This document shows positions 1-9,270 of a stretch of DNA of 64,000 nt, in pieces. Numbering within the stretch: the first letter of the stretch is position 1; every line of letters begins with the position of its first letter. The notes under the pieces were generated by a model. The model was not told the origin of the DNA, did not search any database, and saw only the letters and a list, made by a program, of their open reading frames with translations. Source of the stretch: Geobacillus thermocatenulatus (GTDB taxonomy: Bacteria > Bacillota > Bacilli > Bacillales > Anoxybacillaceae); the NCBI RefSeq assembly GCF_002217655.1, contig NZ_NEWK01000002.1, positions 1,241,164 to 1,305,163 on the forward strand, written 5' to 3'. Position numbers and translations under genes: made by a program.

Positions 1-173
1 AACGGGTTGGCTCCATTGACAATGAGCACGGCGGCGACGGACGCGCCGGTGACGAAGCTGCCGTCAACCGTCAGATCGGGAAAATCCAAAATGCGAAACG
101 ATAGATAGACGCCGAGCGCCATCACGGCGTAAATCAAGCCGGCTTCGACGGAACTGAACATCGCTGTCCACAC
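1..173 (-). CDS. ABC transporter permease, N-terminal part (partial)
   Basis: The gene runs off the left edge, so only about 57 N-terminal residues are visible. They form a hydrophobic segment followed by a short FRILDFPDLTVDGSF stretch, which resembles the permeases of the ABC uptake systems that pair with TrpX-type binding proteins. The start chosen is GTG at 173 because an AGGTG ribosome site lies 7 bases upstream; an in-frame ATG at 161 is the alternative. It follows the binding-protein gene at 299-1306 in the same direction, so the two are probably one operon with an ATPase beyond the window. The substrate cannot be told from this fragment. Confidence 0.7.
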   Translation of the reverse strand, partial: MWTAMFSSVEAGLIYAVMALGVYLSFRILDFPDLTVDGSFVTGASVAAVLIVNGANP

Positions 174-298
174 AGCTTTTCACCTACCTTTTCGGAAACA
201 CACCGAAGGCGCATGTGACACGTTGAGTGCCAAAACGCACTTTCCCTACTTTTTTGGCCCTCTCCTTCTATCGAAGGAGGGACGGCCGCTTAGGCCGC

Positions 299-1306
299 TT
301 ATTCAATATATTCCGCAATGGAATCCCATTCTGGATTGAGCTTGATGCCCATTTCTTGCGCTGCTTTTTTGTTGATGACAAGCTTCAATTTTTGTGGATA
401 TTGCACCGGCAAATCGGCTGGCTTTTTGCCGTCTTGCAAAATTTGCGCCGCCATTTCCCCCGCTTCGTAGCCGATGTCATAATAGTCAAACCCGTACGCC
501 GCAAAACCGCCGCGCTTGACGGAATCGAGTTCACCGACAAAAAGCGGAATGTCGTGCTCATTCGCCACTTGAATGACGGATTCAAGCGCCGAGACGACCG
601 TATTGTCGGTGATGATGTACAGACAATCGACTTTGCCGACGAGCGACTCGGTCGCCTGCTTCACCTCTGCTGATGTCGATACTGACGCCGGAACAACTTT
701 CAAGTCCGTTCCTTGCATCGCTTTTTTCACCTGCTCGATTTGAGCGACGGAGTTTTGTTCGCCGGCGTTATATACCATGCCGACACGGTTGCCTTTGATA
801 TATTTGTCAATAAACTGCACCGTTTTCGGGATCGCATCCGGGTGCGTATCGGTCGTCCCCGTCACATTGCCGCCCGGTTTTTCCATTGATTGAACAAGTT
901 GCGCGCCGACTGGGTCGGTCACCGAAGTGAACACGATCGGAATGTCTTTTGTCGCATTGAGCGCCGCCTGCGCGCTTGGCGTTGAGTTGGCAAAAATCAA
1001 GTCGACGCCTTCCGAAACAAAATTATTGGCGATCGTTTGGTTGTTGCTTTGGTCGCCTTGGGCGATTTGCACGTCATACTCAACGGACAGCCCTTTGTCT
1101 TTTAACGCCTGCTGGAATCCTTTGCGCGCCGCATCGAGCGATGGATGCTCGACAATTTGCGTCACGCCGATTTTGTACGTCTTTTCTTTTCCACTCTGTC
1201 CGCCGCTTCCCTGGCTGCTTCCCGTCTCTTTCGCACCGCCGCAGCCTCCAAGCAACAAAAAGCTGGCCGCACACACCGCGGCGAACTGCCGAATCGATTG
1301 ACCCAC
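299..1306 (-). CDS. ABC transporter substrate-binding lipoprotein (TrpX-like family)
   Basis: A 335-residue extracytoplasmic binding protein. The N-terminus is a lipoprotein signal (hydrophobic run ending LLLGGCGG) with Cys as the likely lipidated residue. The rest is a two-lobed periplasmic-type fold with family segments such as IGVTQIVEHPSLDAARKG and FTSVTDPVGAQLV. The start is GTG, with AGGGGG eight bases upstream. It lies just upstream of the permease at the left edge. In some Firmicutes this family takes up tryptophan or related compounds under T-box control, but the roughly 130-base upstream gap is too short for a T-box and none is seen, so the substrate is left open. Confidence 0.8.
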   Translation of the reverse strand: MGQSIRQFAAVCAASFLLLGGCGGAKETGSSQGSGGQSGKEKTYKIGVTQIVEHPSLDAARKGFQQALKDKGLSVEYDVQIAQGDQSNNQTIANNFVSEGVDLIFANSTPSAQAALNATKDIPIVFTSVTDPVGAQLVQSMEKPGGNVTGTTDTHPDAIPKTVQFIDKYIKGNRVGMVYNAGEQNSVAQIEQVKKAMQGTDLKVVPASVSTSAEVKQATESLVGKVDCLYIITDNTVVSALESVIQVANEHDIPLFVGELDSVKRGGFAAYGFDYYDIGYEAGEMAAQILQDGKKPADLPVQYPQKLKLVINKKAAQEMGIKLNPEWDSIAEYIE

Positions 1307-1397
1307 GATCCCATCCCCCTATGTAGAAAAGTTTATTCCTTTTAAACTTTTATGTGTTAAATTATATAAATTTCTCTACTTGTTTTCAATATACTAT

Positions 1398-1432
1398 TCA
1401 AAAAAAAGAAAAGGCGCTGAAAATTCAGCACC
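1398..1432 (-). terminator. Rho-independent terminator of lcfB
   Basis: On the minus strand an 8-bp stem (1425-1432 with 1413-1420, one G-U pair) is followed by a T-rich run. It lies directly after the lcfB stop codon. Confidence 0.8.
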
Positions 1433-1433
1433 A

Positions 1434-2978
1434 TCAAGCATGGGAAGACACGAGCCGCTCTTTTAACACTCTTCGCAAAATTTTCCCTGTCGCATTTTTC
1501 GGCAGCTCGTCCAAAAAGTCAATCGCGCTCGGCACTTTATATTTTGCCAACCGCTCACGGCAGTAAGCAATGAGCTCTTCCTCCGTCAATTCCGGATTTT
1601 TCGCGACGACATACGCCCGCACGGCCTCTCCGTAGTCTGGATCCGGCACGCCGATCACCGCAGCTTCCACGACATCTGGATGGCTGTACAGCACTTCTTC
1701 GACTTCGCGCGGATACACGTTGTAGCCGCCGACGATAATCATCTCTTTCTTTCGGTCGACGATATAGAAATAACCGTCCTCGTCCATGCGCGCCAAATCG
1801 CCGGTGTGCAGCCAGCCGTCGCGCAAGGCGGCCGCCGTTTCTTCCGGCATTTTGTAGTACCCTTTCATGACGTTCGGCCCCCGGACGACAAGCTCGCCAA
1901 CCTCACCGATGGGCACTTCTTCTCCATATTCGTTTACGACTTTATTTTCAACATTCTTAATGCTTGTTCCAATCGAGCCGGGTTTGCGCGGCCGGTCGAG
2001 AGGATTGAAGCAGGTGACAGGGGATGCCTCCGAAAGCCCGTACCCTTCCGAGATGATGACATTGAACTTTTTCTCAAAGTTTTCAAGCAAGGCGACCGGC
2101 ATCGAAGCGCCGCCTGAGATGCAGAGGCGGAGCGTCCGCAAATCGTCCGCACATCCACCTTCATATTGATAAAGGAAATTGTACATCGTCGGCACGCCGG
2201 CAAAAATCGTCGCTTTTTCCTCGCGGGCCAGCTGGAACAACTTCGATGGGCTGAACTTTGGCATGATGAGCACCGTTCCGCCGTTCATCAGCGGGGCATT
2301 GAGCGCCACGGTCAAGCAAAAGACATGAAACATCGGCAAGGCGGCGATGACACGATCGTTTTCATTGATGCCTAAATAATCAGCCGTATCTTGCGCATTG
2401 CTGTATATGTTTTGATGAGTGAGCATCGCCCCTTTCGGCTTGCCGGTCGTCCCCGATGTGTACAAAATGACGGCGACATCGTCATCACCCAGTTCAGGTC
2501 CGGTAAAGTCTGGGCTGCCGTCCGCCAACAATTCTGCAAACGGTTTCATCCCTTCCGACAGGGTAACGCCCTTCTCCTTCCCTTCTGGCGTTTCACAAAC
2601 GATCGCATGCTCGAGCAGCGGAAGCCGCTTTTTCGCCTCCACCAACAACGGAGCAAGCAAGTCAAGGCCGATCACCGCCTTGACGTCGCCGTTGTGCAAA
2701 ATATAAGAAAGTTCCTCGGGCGTGTAGATGGGATTAATCGGAATGACGGTCGCCCCAAGCCGCAGCGCCCCGTACAAGCCGATGACAAACTGCGGCGAAT
2801 TGCCAAGCAACAAGGCAATATGGTCGCCTTGGCGAATGCCAAGCTTCGCCAATCCGTCGGCAAATCGGGAAATGGCTTCATCCAATTGTTGATACGTGCA
2901 TCGCTCTTTCCTAAACACATACGCTTCTTTGTCCGGCAACTGCTTCGCGATTTGCGCCAACCGCGCCGTGACGTTCAT
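1434..2978 (-). CDS. lcfB: Long-chain fatty-acid--CoA ligase LcfB
   Basis: A 514-residue adenylate-forming enzyme that activates fatty acids to acyl-CoA with ATP. The AMP-binding signature [18 protein letters not shown] lies near residue 170, and the C-terminal domain carries [17 protein letters not shown] and the late lysine context [12 protein letters not shown], so all core motifs are intact. The start at 2978 is preceded by GGAGG; a longer frame upstream lacks a ribosome site. Length and the neighbour yhfI match B. subtilis YhfL (LcfB). A perfect inverted repeat at 3002-3019 upstream resembles the FadR operator, suggesting repression lifted by long-chain acyl-CoA. Confidence 0.92.
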   Translation of the reverse strand: MNVTARLAQIAKQLPDKEAYVFRKERCTYQQLDEAISRFADGLAKLGIRQGDHIALLLGNSPQFVIGLYGALRLGATVIPINPIYTPEELSYILHNGDVKAVIGLDLLAPLLVEAKKRLPLLEHAIVCETPEGKEKGVTLSEGMKPFAELLADGSPDFTGPELGDDDVAVILYTSGTTGKPKGAMLTHQNIYSNAQDTADYLGINENDRVIAALPMFHVFCLTVALNAPLMNGGTVLIMPKFSPSKLFQLAREEKATIFAGVPTMYNFLYQYEGGCADDLRTLRLCISGGASMPVALLENFEKKFNVIISEGYGLSEASPVTCFNPLDRPRKPGSIGTSIKNVENKVVNEYGEEVPIGEVGELVVRGPNVMKGYYKMPEETAAALRDGWLHTGDLARMDEDGYFYIVDRKKEMIIVGGYNVYPREVEEVLYSHPDVVEAAVIGVPDPDYGEAVRAYVVAKNPELTEEELIAYCRERLAKYKVPSAIDFLDELPKNATGKILRRVLKERLVSSHA

Positions 2979-3001
2979 ATACGCTCCTCCCCCCAAAAAT
3001 G

Positions 3002-3019
3002 AATGAATGACCATTCATT
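3002..3019. promoter_or_regulatory. FadR-type operator upstream of lcfB
   Basis: AATGAATG and CATTCATT form a perfect 8-bp inverted repeat separated by AC. It contains the TGAATGA half-site of the B. subtilis FadR box and overlaps an AT-rich -10-like region (TATAAAA on the minus strand) 24-41 bases before the lcfB start. Regulation by FadR is inferred from motif and target gene. Confidence 0.7.
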
Positions 3020-3053
3020 TTATAAGTAAAAAAATTCGAACTATATCCATTAT

Positions 3054-3101
3054 AAAAAAAAGAACAGCAAAGGGCAAGAGAAAGCGTTTCCTTTGCTGTT
3101 C
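3054..3101 (-). terminator. Rho-independent terminator of yhfI
   Basis: A perfect 12-bp stem (3062-3073 with 3090-3101) is followed on the minus strand by eight Ts. It separates yhfI from lcfB, so lcfB needs its own promoter. Confidence 0.88.
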
Positions 3102-3116
3102 TCCCCTGTTTTTGGC

Positions 3117-3851
3117 CTATTGCCCCCATGTGAGGCCAGTGCGGGCAAGGCGGATGACACCGCGGAACGTCCGGCCAGCCTCCTCAACCAGCTGCTCGTG
3201 CCGGCCAACGTGCGGCAAATGCGTCAACCATAATTCTCCGACACGTGCTCCCTCCGCGATGGCCGCCGCCTCCTCGCTCGTCATATGCCCAGCCGGCGCC
3301 GCGTTTTGCCCAGCGTAAAAGTTGCACTCGCAAATGAGCAAGTCGGCTCCTTTGGCAAACGGAAGAAACTCCGGTATATAGCTTGAATCGGCTGTATAAA
3401 CAACTGTCTTGCCGCCGGCCGTAATGCGCATCGCGTAGCATGGCACCGGATGGACTGTTTTCATAAATGTGATCGAAAACGGTCCAACAGCCAGCGTCCC
3501 ATTCGGGTCATAGGCCATTCCTTCCGTAATGCCGCTGTGCGTCAAGCGGGAAAACGCCGCCTCGTCTTCCATATGGCCGTAAATCGGCAAGATAGGAAGG
3601 TCAGCGCCCAAATTTTTATGAATGAGACGCGCGTATTGGAGCGGGCCGATGTCGGCGATATGGTCGTAATGGTAATGGGAGATGATGACCGCATCTAAGT
3701 TTTCCACAGCCGTATAGTTTTGCAGCTTGGCAAGCGCCCCGCTGCCGCAATCAACGAGCAGGCAAAATCCGTCATGCTCGAACAAATACGCCGATGTCGC
3801 TTCATTGGCGGCAGGGAATCCTCCCCAATAGCCGATGACCGTCACTTTCAT
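3117..3851 (-). CDS. yhfI: MBL-fold metallohydrolase YhfI
   Basis: A 244-residue metallo-beta-lactamase-fold hydrolase. The metal motif HYHYDHIADI (HxHxDH) is near residue 57; further ligand candidates are H in KTVHPVP, D in YTADSSY and H in GHMTSEEAA, typical of RNase Z-like or phosphodiesterase members. The ATG at 3851 follows AGGAGAG, and the longer upstream frame has no ribosome site. Length and synteny match B. subtilis YhfI next to lcfB. The substrate is unknown; a cytoplasmic phosphoesterase role is only inference. Confidence 0.85.
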   Translation of the reverse strand: MKVTVIGYWGGFPAANEATSAYLFEHDGFCLLVDCGSGALAKLQNYTAVENLDAVIISHYHYDHIADIGPLQYARLIHKNLGADLPILPIYGHMEDEAAFSRLTHSGITEGMAYDPNGTLAVGPFSITFMKTVHPVPCYAMRITAGGKTVVYTADSSYIPEFLPFAKGADLLICECNFYAGQNAAPAGHMTSEEAAAIAEGARVGELWLTHLPHVGRHEQLVEEAGRTFRGVIRLARTGLTWGQ

Positions 3852-3942
3852 TTTCGGTTCTCTCCTTCTATTCGTTTTGTCTTCATCATACACAACCGCG
3901 CCTATTTTTTCATCTTTGTTGATTTTTGTTTTAAAACACATA

Positions 3943-3967
3943 TTGACATTTTGGTTTGTGTTATAAT
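3943..3967 (+). promoter_or_regulatory. Extended -10 promoter of yhfH
   Basis: TATAAT at 3962-3967 is preceded by TGT (extended -10). A TTGACA at 3943-3948 is only 13 bases away, too close for a normal -35. AACACA and TGTGTT halves at about 3936 and 3957 form an inverted repeat around it and could be an operator. Confidence 0.5.
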
Positions 3968-4002
3968 ACAATAAAGTCACCAAGACAACGGAGGGGATCG
4001 GA

Positions 4003-4140
4003 ATGTTGATGAAAGTGTTAGAATTTTTCAGAAACTTGCCACCTAAAAAATGCACGCACTGCGGCAAAGAGATTGACGAGCAGCATGAATGCTACGGCAA
4101 CGCGTGCTCTGATTGCCTTGGCGCCGCTTACCGCCAATAG
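4003..4140 (+). CDS. yhfH: YhfH-like small zinc-ribbon protein
   Basis: A 45-residue protein. It has a short amphipathic N-terminus (KVLEFFRNLPPKK) followed by CTHCGKEID and, 18 residues on, CSDC, four cysteines spaced as a small zinc ribbon. GGAGGGG lies upstream of ATG 4003, and a strong terminator follows at 4226. It is divergent from yhfI, as expected from B. subtilis gene order. The function of the family is unknown. Confidence 0.8.
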   Translation: MLMKVLEFFRNLPPKKCTHCGKEIDEQHECYGNACSDCLGAAYRQ

Positions 4141-4225
4141 GTAAGCGGAATACCTTCTTGCGTCACGACGTCGGCTGCCCCGCCGGCGCTTGGCTGTTCC
4201 CTAATGCAGCCTGCCTTTTCTTTTG

Positions 4226-4253
4226 ACTGCCTCTGGTTGAGAGGCAGTTTTTT
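4226..4253 (+). terminator. Rho-independent terminator after yhfH
   Basis: ACTGCCTC and GAGGCAGT form an 8-bp stem with a 7-base loop and a run of six Ts. Confidence 0.85.
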
Positions 4254-4361
4254 CATTTTCGGTCGTCCCCCTCATCGCCCCATGTTTGAACAGCCGCCAC
4301 CCGCCCCAATCACAGCAATGGTTATTCTCTCATTGATTCCCGGTTGATGGTTTGATTCATG

Positions 4362-4403
4362 TGAAAAGAAGAAGGCGCCCCAAAAAGATGAGAGGGACGC
4401 CTT
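4362..4403 (-). terminator. Rho-independent terminator of yhgE
   Basis: On the minus strand AAGGCGTCCC (4394-4403) pairs with GGGGCGCCTT (4372-4381) with one G-U pair, followed by TCTTCTTTTC. Apart from this and the yhfH terminator, nothing else is seen between 4141 and 4484. Confidence 0.75.
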
Positions 4404-4484
4404 TCCTTCATTCTCATTTCGCATTGCTCATTGGCATGTCGGAGAAATGACTGCTTTTGCGCCAGCCGGCAGCGCAGCCAGCCA

Positions 4485-6869
4485 TCACGTTTGCGCCGCT
4501 GTCTCCGTTTCCGTCCATACCGCATAACGGCGGCGATACCGAAGGAGAAAATACACGAGCGTCGCCAAGGCAAAGACCGCGGCTGTCGCAAGCAATATCG
4601 CAGCTTCCTTCCACATGACCAAGAAATCGCCGCTTGAAATGACGGCTCGCAACCCACGGATCGCATGGGTCATCGGCAGCCACGGATGAAGCGACTGCAA
4701 CGCACCCGGAACGAGCTCAATCGGATACGTGCCGGCGCTTCCGACCAGCTGAGCGATCAGCAACAAAATGGCAAGAAAACGCCCAGGATTATCAAACAGC
4801 GTAACAAGAAATTGAATAATCATCATAAATGTTATGCTAATGATCCAAGTGAACACTAGAAAACGCCCTACGCTTTCGACATGCAAATCAAGCCCATACA
4901 ACAACCACGCATCGGCCAAGAGTGTTTGCGCTGCCGCAGCCAAAACGAGCACGCCCCATTTTCCAAAAAACCAAGCGACGCCTGACGATGGTCGCTCGAC
5001 CGGCTCACGCAGCGGAAAGACGATCGTCAGCAGCAAAGCGCCGACAAATAACCCAAGCGACAAAAAATACGGAGCAAAACCGGTTCCATAGTTGGGCACA
5101 TGATGGAGCGGCTCTTTGTCGTTTTTCACCGGATTGGCGATCATCTCATAAATGCGCTTGTTCGCCCGAACACCAGCCGCCTCTTTCGCTCCCTCATCCA
5201 ACCGATTCGCCAGCTCGGCCGATCCTCGCTCCAACTGTCCCAATCCGGATGATAACGACCGCCCGCCGCCAAGGAGACGGTCCATCCCCTGATGAAGCGA
5301 TGATGCTCCTTTCGCCACGGCATCGACGCCATCTGACAGTTCGCCCGCCCCATTGGCCAATTCGCCCGTTCCGGAAACGAGCTTGCTTGAACCAAGAGCG
5401 AGCTCATGCACTCCTTCAGCCAATCGGCCGCTGCCTTCCGCAAGCGTCTGCGCCCCGCGGTAAGCCCGCTCAAGCTGACCGGCCAGCTCGTTCGCTCCAC
5501 CTGTTAATTTTTGGTGAGCAGCAGCCAATTGATCAGCCCCGGCTGCGAGCTGCTGTTGGCCGTTGGCGATCTTCCCGATTCCCTCCTGTACGGCCTGCTG
5601 TCCGCTCGCGAGCGATGATGCACCATCAGCTAGATGGACTGCACCGCTTTGAAGCTGGCCGGCTTTACCAGCTAGTTCCCCGACGCCGGCCGCCACGCTT
5701 TTACTGCCTTCGACAAGCGGCTCTAGCTGTTGCGCCAACGCTTGAAGCATCGCTTTTTGCTCTGGATCGCCCGCTTTTTCCGCCAACGCTTGCAGTCTGA
5801 CGGCGTATTGCTGCAATCCTTCGCTCACCCTGTCCGCACCGGCCGCAGCCTCTCCAGCTTTTTGTTGCCAAATGGCCATCCCTTGCGACAATTGCTGAGC
5901 TCCTTCCTGGACTTTGTTCGCCCCATTGGTTAGAGAGGGAAGCCGGGATTGCAACGTTTCTACACCGTTAAGGGATTCATGAAGCCCAGCAGCCAACATA
6001 GCGGCGCCCGTTTGCGCTTGTTTTTCCCCATCAGCCAAGCGGCGGCTGCCATCAGCAAGCCTCCCGAGACCATCTCGCAATGCGGCGGCGCCGGCCTGCA
6101 TTTGCTTTGCTCCATTGCTTGCAGACTGCAATCCGTTTTCAAACTTCACTGATTTCCGAGCAAGTTCGGCTAAATAGCCTGATAATTGAACCGCCCCGTC
6201 TTTGGCTTTTTCCGCTCCGGCGGCCAAGCGGGCGCTGCCTTGTTCGGCAACATCCATCCCCTCGACTAGCTTGCGGTTGCCCTGTTCGGCCGATTGGATT
6301 CCATCACGAAGCCGGGAAGCTCCTTCGCTCGCTTTTTCCAACCCTTTTCCTGCCTCTTTCATCTTCGACAACATCGTTTCCGCATAGGCCTTGGTGACAT
6401 TTTTTGCAATCTCCTCTTTGATGGCCGTCACGGCCGAATCCCCAATTTTTCCGACAAGATAGTTCGCCCCTTCGTTTGGAATATACATGAGGCGAAGCGG
6501 CTTCGGCGCTTCATTTTGCACCGTCGTCGCATTGGCGGAAAAATCATCGGGGATGATGATGGCCATGTAATACTCTCCGTTTTTCAAACCTTGAAGAGCT
6601 TGTTTTCGGCTGACGAAATGCCAAGCAAATGAATGTTTTTCCTTCAGTCGCTTGACAACATCGTCGCCAAGATGCATCGGTTCACCGTCAAGCTTAGCTC
6701 CTTGGTCTTCATTGACGACCGCGACCGGCAGGCGGTCCAAATGCCCATACGGGTCCCAAAACGCCCATAAAAACGACCCGCTGTACAGAAGAGGAATGAA
6801 CAGAACAGCTAGGATCGGGACAAACACTTTCGGGCGGAGCACGATGGCCCGCAGCTCTTTTCGCAGCAT
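4485..6869 (-). CDS. yhgE: YhgE/Pip-type membrane protein
   Basis: A 794-residue integral membrane protein. One transmembrane helix near residues 15-35 is followed by a conserved VAVVNEDQGA segment and a long extracytoplasmic region (about 190-560). That region is dominated by short repeats of the form GA-x-L-x-x-G, which should form long helical bundles. Five to six C-terminal helices belong to an ABC-2-permease-like domain. The start at 6869 has GGAGGG upstream. The architecture matches YhgE and the phage-infection proteins. It follows yhgD, and an operator-like repeat at 6894-6916 lies in front of it. Export of a small molecule or peptide is a guess from the fold. Confidence 0.85.
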   Translation of the reverse strand: MLRKELRAIVLRPKVFVPILAVLFIPLLYSGSFLWAFWDPYGHLDRLPVAVVNEDQGAKLDGEPMHLGDDVVKRLKEKHSFAWHFVSRKQALQGLKNGEYYMAIIIPDDFSANATTVQNEAPKPLRLMYIPNEGANYLVGKIGDSAVTAIKEEIAKNVTKAYAETMLSKMKEAGKGLEKASEGASRLRDGIQSAEQGNRKLVEGMDVAEQGSARLAAGAEKAKDGAVQLSGYLAELARKSVKFENGLQSASNGAKQMQAGAAALRDGLGRLADGSRRLADGEKQAQTGAAMLAAGLHESLNGVETLQSRLPSLTNGANKVQEGAQQLSQGMAIWQQKAGEAAAGADRVSEGLQQYAVRLQALAEKAGDPEQKAMLQALAQQLEPLVEGSKSVAAGVGELAGKAGQLQSGAVHLADGASSLASGQQAVQEGIGKIANGQQQLAAGADQLAAAHQKLTGGANELAGQLERAYRGAQTLAEGSGRLAEGVHELALGSSKLVSGTGELANGAGELSDGVDAVAKGASSLHQGMDRLLGGGRSLSSGLGQLERGSAELANRLDEGAKEAAGVRANKRIYEMIANPVKNDKEPLHHVPNYGTGFAPYFLSLGLFVGALLLTIVFPLREPVERPSSGVAWFFGKWGVLVLAAAAQTLLADAWLLYGLDLHVESVGRFLVFTWIISITFMMIIQFLVTLFDNPGRFLAILLLIAQLVGSAGTYPIELVPGALQSLHPWLPMTHAIRGLRAVISSGDFLVMWKEAAILLATAAVFALATLVYFLLRYRRRYAVWTETETAAQT

Positions 6870-6893
6870 ATGGCGCTCCCTCCTTTGTACAGA

Positions 6894-6916
6894 TGACCAA
6901 ATTGTTCGCACGGTCA
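6894..6916. promoter_or_regulatory. Second YhgD-type operator, in front of yhgE
   Basis: The 23-bp site starts TGACCAAATTGTTC and ends GGTCA. It matches the reverse complement of the site at 7533-7555 at 18 of 23 positions, including the first 14. It lies 25 bases upstream of the yhgE start, between the yhgD stop and yhgE. Confidence 0.55.
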
Positions 6917-6941
6917 ATTTCCAACAAAAAACGAGGATCAT

Positions 6942-7514
6942 CTATCTCGACAATCCTTGCAAAAAATAGAGCGTAAACAATTCCGCCATTTGTTCTTTTG
7001 TCAACGGTTCATGATCTTTTTCCCAATCGACGATCAAGGCGATGTACGTCTTGAGCATCAAAAATGCCGTAATTTCCGAATTGCACGGACGAATCTCCCC
7101 TTTTTCCACCGCCGCATCAATTTTTTGCCGAATGAACTCGACCATTGCTCGGTCCAGTTTGGCAAGCACTTCTTGCACCGCCGCCGTGCCGATATTGCGC
7201 ACTTCTTGAAGCAGCTTCGCCGTCAGCTGATGGCGCTGGCGAAATTCCAAAATGCGGTACAAGGCGCGGTGGACGTTTTCGGAAAACGGCAGCGACGAGT
7301 CCATCGCCAGCTCCGCTTCCGCCTTGATTTCTATAATCAATTCAGAGACGATTTCATCAAGCAATTCCTCTTTGCTTTTAAAAAACGTATAGATCGTCCC
7401 CTTGCCGACGTTGGCGAGCTTGGCGATCTGCTCCATCGTCGTCGCCTTGTAGCCAAAGGCAGCAAACGATTGGGCCGCCGCTTCGATGATTTGCCGTTTG
7501 CGGTCGCTTGCCAT
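6942..7514 (-). CDS. yhgD: TetR/AcrR-family regulator YhgD
   Basis: A 190-residue repressor. The N-terminal helix-turn-helix spans about residues 5-50 and includes the recognition part VGKGTIYTFFKSKEEL; the rest is an all-helical ligand and dimerisation domain. ATG 7514 was chosen because AAGGATGAGGAG precedes it; ATG 7523 would sit on the ribosome site itself. It precedes yhgE in the same direction, as in B. subtilis. Matching inverted repeats before yhgD and before yhgE suggest it represses itself and yhgE. The inducer is unknown. Confidence 0.85.
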   Translation of the reverse strand: MASDRKRQIIEAAAQSFAAFGYKATTMEQIAKLANVGKGTIYTFFKSKEELLDEIVSELIIEIKAEAELAMDSSLPFSENVHRALYRILEFRQRHQLTAKLLQEVRNIGTAAVQEVLAKLDRAMVEFIRQKIDAAVEKGEIRPCNSEITAFLMLKTYIALIVDWEKDHEPLTKEQMAELFTLYFLQGLSR

Positions 7515-7532
7515 ACTCCTCATCCTTCAAAC

Positions 7533-7555
7533 TGACTAAATGAACAATTTGGTCA
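7533..7555. promoter_or_regulatory. YhgD autoregulatory operator
   Basis: TGACTAAAT and ATTTGGTCA form an inverted repeat (8 of 9 bp) around a 5-base centre, 19 bases before the yhgD start. Size and symmetry fit a TetR-family dimer site. Confidence 0.65.
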
Positions 7556-7653
7556 ATCCGTATCCATTATACTATCAAACAACATGGATGTAAAGGGCCG
7601 TCGCATTGGGGACAGAATTTCTTCCTGCTCCCTCATCCTTTCCAAGCAAATGA

Positions 7654-7677
7654 GGAGAAGCCTGTCGGAGCTTCTCC
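7654..7677. repeat. Perfect 8-bp hairpin in the yhgD-hemY gap
   Basis: GGAGAAGC and GCTTCTCC pair perfectly around an 8-base loop. No T run follows on either strand, so it is not a standard terminator. The gap 7556-7830 otherwise holds only minus-strand open frame with no ribosome site and no recognised similarity. Confidence 0.4.
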
Positions 7678-7830
7678 CACGTTCTTTTCACATCCTTTTG
7701 CAGCGAAAACCACTTCCACGAACCAAAAGAGACAAACAGCCATCCGCTGCTTTTCGCTTCAAACGGCGGGCGGCCGCACCGACGTCCAAATGTGAGCGGC
7801 GAACGGACCAAGGCGTTGGAAAACCGTTGG

Positions 7831-9270
7831 TTAACGGACGCTGCTGTACAGATCGGACGTCTGTTGAACTGGCGCTTGCTGCAAATACAGAAGCACGTCA
7901 CGCACCGCTTTTTCGCCTTGGTCAATGCAATCCGGCAATCCGAGCCCTTCGTATGAGCTGCCGGCCAAAAACACCCCCGGCAGCGCATCGCCCATCTGCC
8001 GTTTCATGTGCGCCAGCCGCTCGCGGTGCCCGACCGTGTATTGCGGCATGGCCCGCTTCCAGCGCGAGATGACGGCGAACTCCGGTTGGCCGGCGATGTT
8101 CATCACTTTATTTAAATCATCCAATACAACACGGACGATCTCATCATCAGGTTGGTCGACGATCTCCTCATCGCCCGGGCGCCCGACGTAGCAGCGCAAG
8201 AGCGCCTTGCCAGGCGGCGCGGTGTGCGGCCATTTTTTATGCGTCCATGTGCACGCTGTCATCGTGTAATCGCTGCGGCGCGAAACGACAAACCCGGTGC
8301 CGTCAATGTCTTGGCGGATCGCCTCCTTCGGAAATGCGAGCGCCACCGTCGCCACCGACGTCAGCGGCACTGAACGGAACGGGGCGAAAAACGGATAGTC
8401 AGCGAACATGTCGGGCACAACATGATGCGGCGTTGTCACGATGATGCCGTCTGCCCCCCACACCTCTCCTGTGCTCAGTTGCAGCCGATACGCCGAATCG
8501 GTGCGAACGATCCGCTCGACACGCACCCCTTTGATGACGCTGCCCGGCTCAAGCCGTTTTTCCACTTCATCAACGAGCGACTGCAAGCCCGTTTTTAACG
8601 TCTGGAACGCCCCTTTCCGCTCTTTTTGCTCTTTCGGCGTCGTTCGTCTCGCTCCACGGACAAGGCTTCCGTATTTTTGCTCAAGCTGAAAAAACTGTGG
8701 AAACGTCGCCATTAGGCTCATCTCATCAATGTCGCCGGCGTAAATGCCGGAAAGCAGCGGTTCGATGAGATTGTCCACCACCTCATCGCCGAGGCGGCGT
8801 CGGAAGAAGCGGCCAAGCGGCATATCACCATCGACTTTCACCGGCGGCAGCACAAAGTCAAGCGCCGCCCGCAGCTTGCCGGCCGGGGAAAACAGTCCGG
8901 TCGTTAAAAACGGGGCGATGCGCGTCGGAATGCCCATCACTGCTCCGCCCGGAATGGGATAGAGTTTGCCGTTGACCAAAATGTACGATGTTCCGGTCGC
9001 GTTATGAACGATCTCATGTTCAAGGCCGACTTCCTTCACAAGGCGAAACGCGCTCGTTTTCCGCGCCAAAAACGAGTCTGGACCGCGTTCAATGACAAAA
9101 CCGTCGCGGACGACCGTCTGCACTTTTCCGCCGAGCCGGTGCGTCGCCTCGACAAGTTTGCATGCAAGTGGGAGGCGTTGCTCTCGAATCGCTTTTTGCA
9201 AGTAGTAAGCAGCCGTCAAGCCGGTAATGCCGCCGCCGATGATGACGACCGTCCGTTGCCCTTCATTCAT
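7831..9270 (-). CDS. hemY: Coproporphyrinogen III oxidase HemY (CgoX)
   Basis: A 479-residue FAD enzyme that oxidises coproporphyrinogen III to coproporphyrin III in the Gram-positive coproporphyrin-dependent haem pathway. The dinucleotide-binding motif [14 protein letters not shown] is at the N-terminus, followed by GGKVQTV. The C-terminal FAD segment is [17 protein letters not shown]. Length is normal for the family (about 470). The start overlaps the end of hemH by 8 bases, so translation is probably coupled. It is the last gene of hemE-hemH-hemY. Confidence 0.93.
   Translation of the reverse strand: MNEGQRTVVIIGGGITGLTAAYYLQKAIREQRLPLACKLVEATHRLGGKVQTVVRDGFVIERGPDSFLARKTSAFRLVKEVGLEHEIVHNATGTSYILVNGKLYPIPGGAVMGIPTRIAPFLTTGLFSPAGKLRAALDFVLPPVKVDGDMPLGRFFRRRLGDEVVDNLIEPLLSGIYAGDIDEMSLMATFPQFFQLEQKYGSLVRGARRTTPKEQKERKGAFQTLKTGLQSLVDEVEKRLEPGSVIKGVRVERIVRTDSAYRLQLSTGEVWGADGIIVTTPHHVVPDMFADYPFFAPFRSVPLTSVATVALAFPKEAIRQDIDGTGFVVSRRSDYTMTACTWTHKKWPHTAPPGKALLRCYVGRPGDEEIVDQPDDEIVRVVLDDLNKVMNIAGQPEFAVISRWKRAMPQYTVGHRERLAHMKRQMGDALPGVFLAGSSYEGLGLPDCIDQGEKAVRDVLLYLQQAPVQQTSDLYSSVR

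Noticed and set aside
299-673. Plus-strand open frame of 148 codons over the binding-protein gene
   Set aside because: It is antisense to a clear lipoprotein gene, has no ribosome site and encodes an Arg-rich sequence typical of shadow frames in GC-rich DNA.
1307-1433. Possible T-box leader for the TrpX-like gene
   Set aside because: The gap is too short and lacks the T-box sequence, specifier stem and terminator.
5141-6360. Tandem DNA repeats or CRISPR in yhgE
   Set aside because: The periodicity is at protein level (GA-x-L-x-x-G) and the DNA copies are too diverged and unevenly spaced for a repeat array. No CRISPR is seen elsewhere.
7654-7677. Terminator in the yhgD-hemY gap
   Set aside because: The hairpin is perfect but has no T run on either strand.
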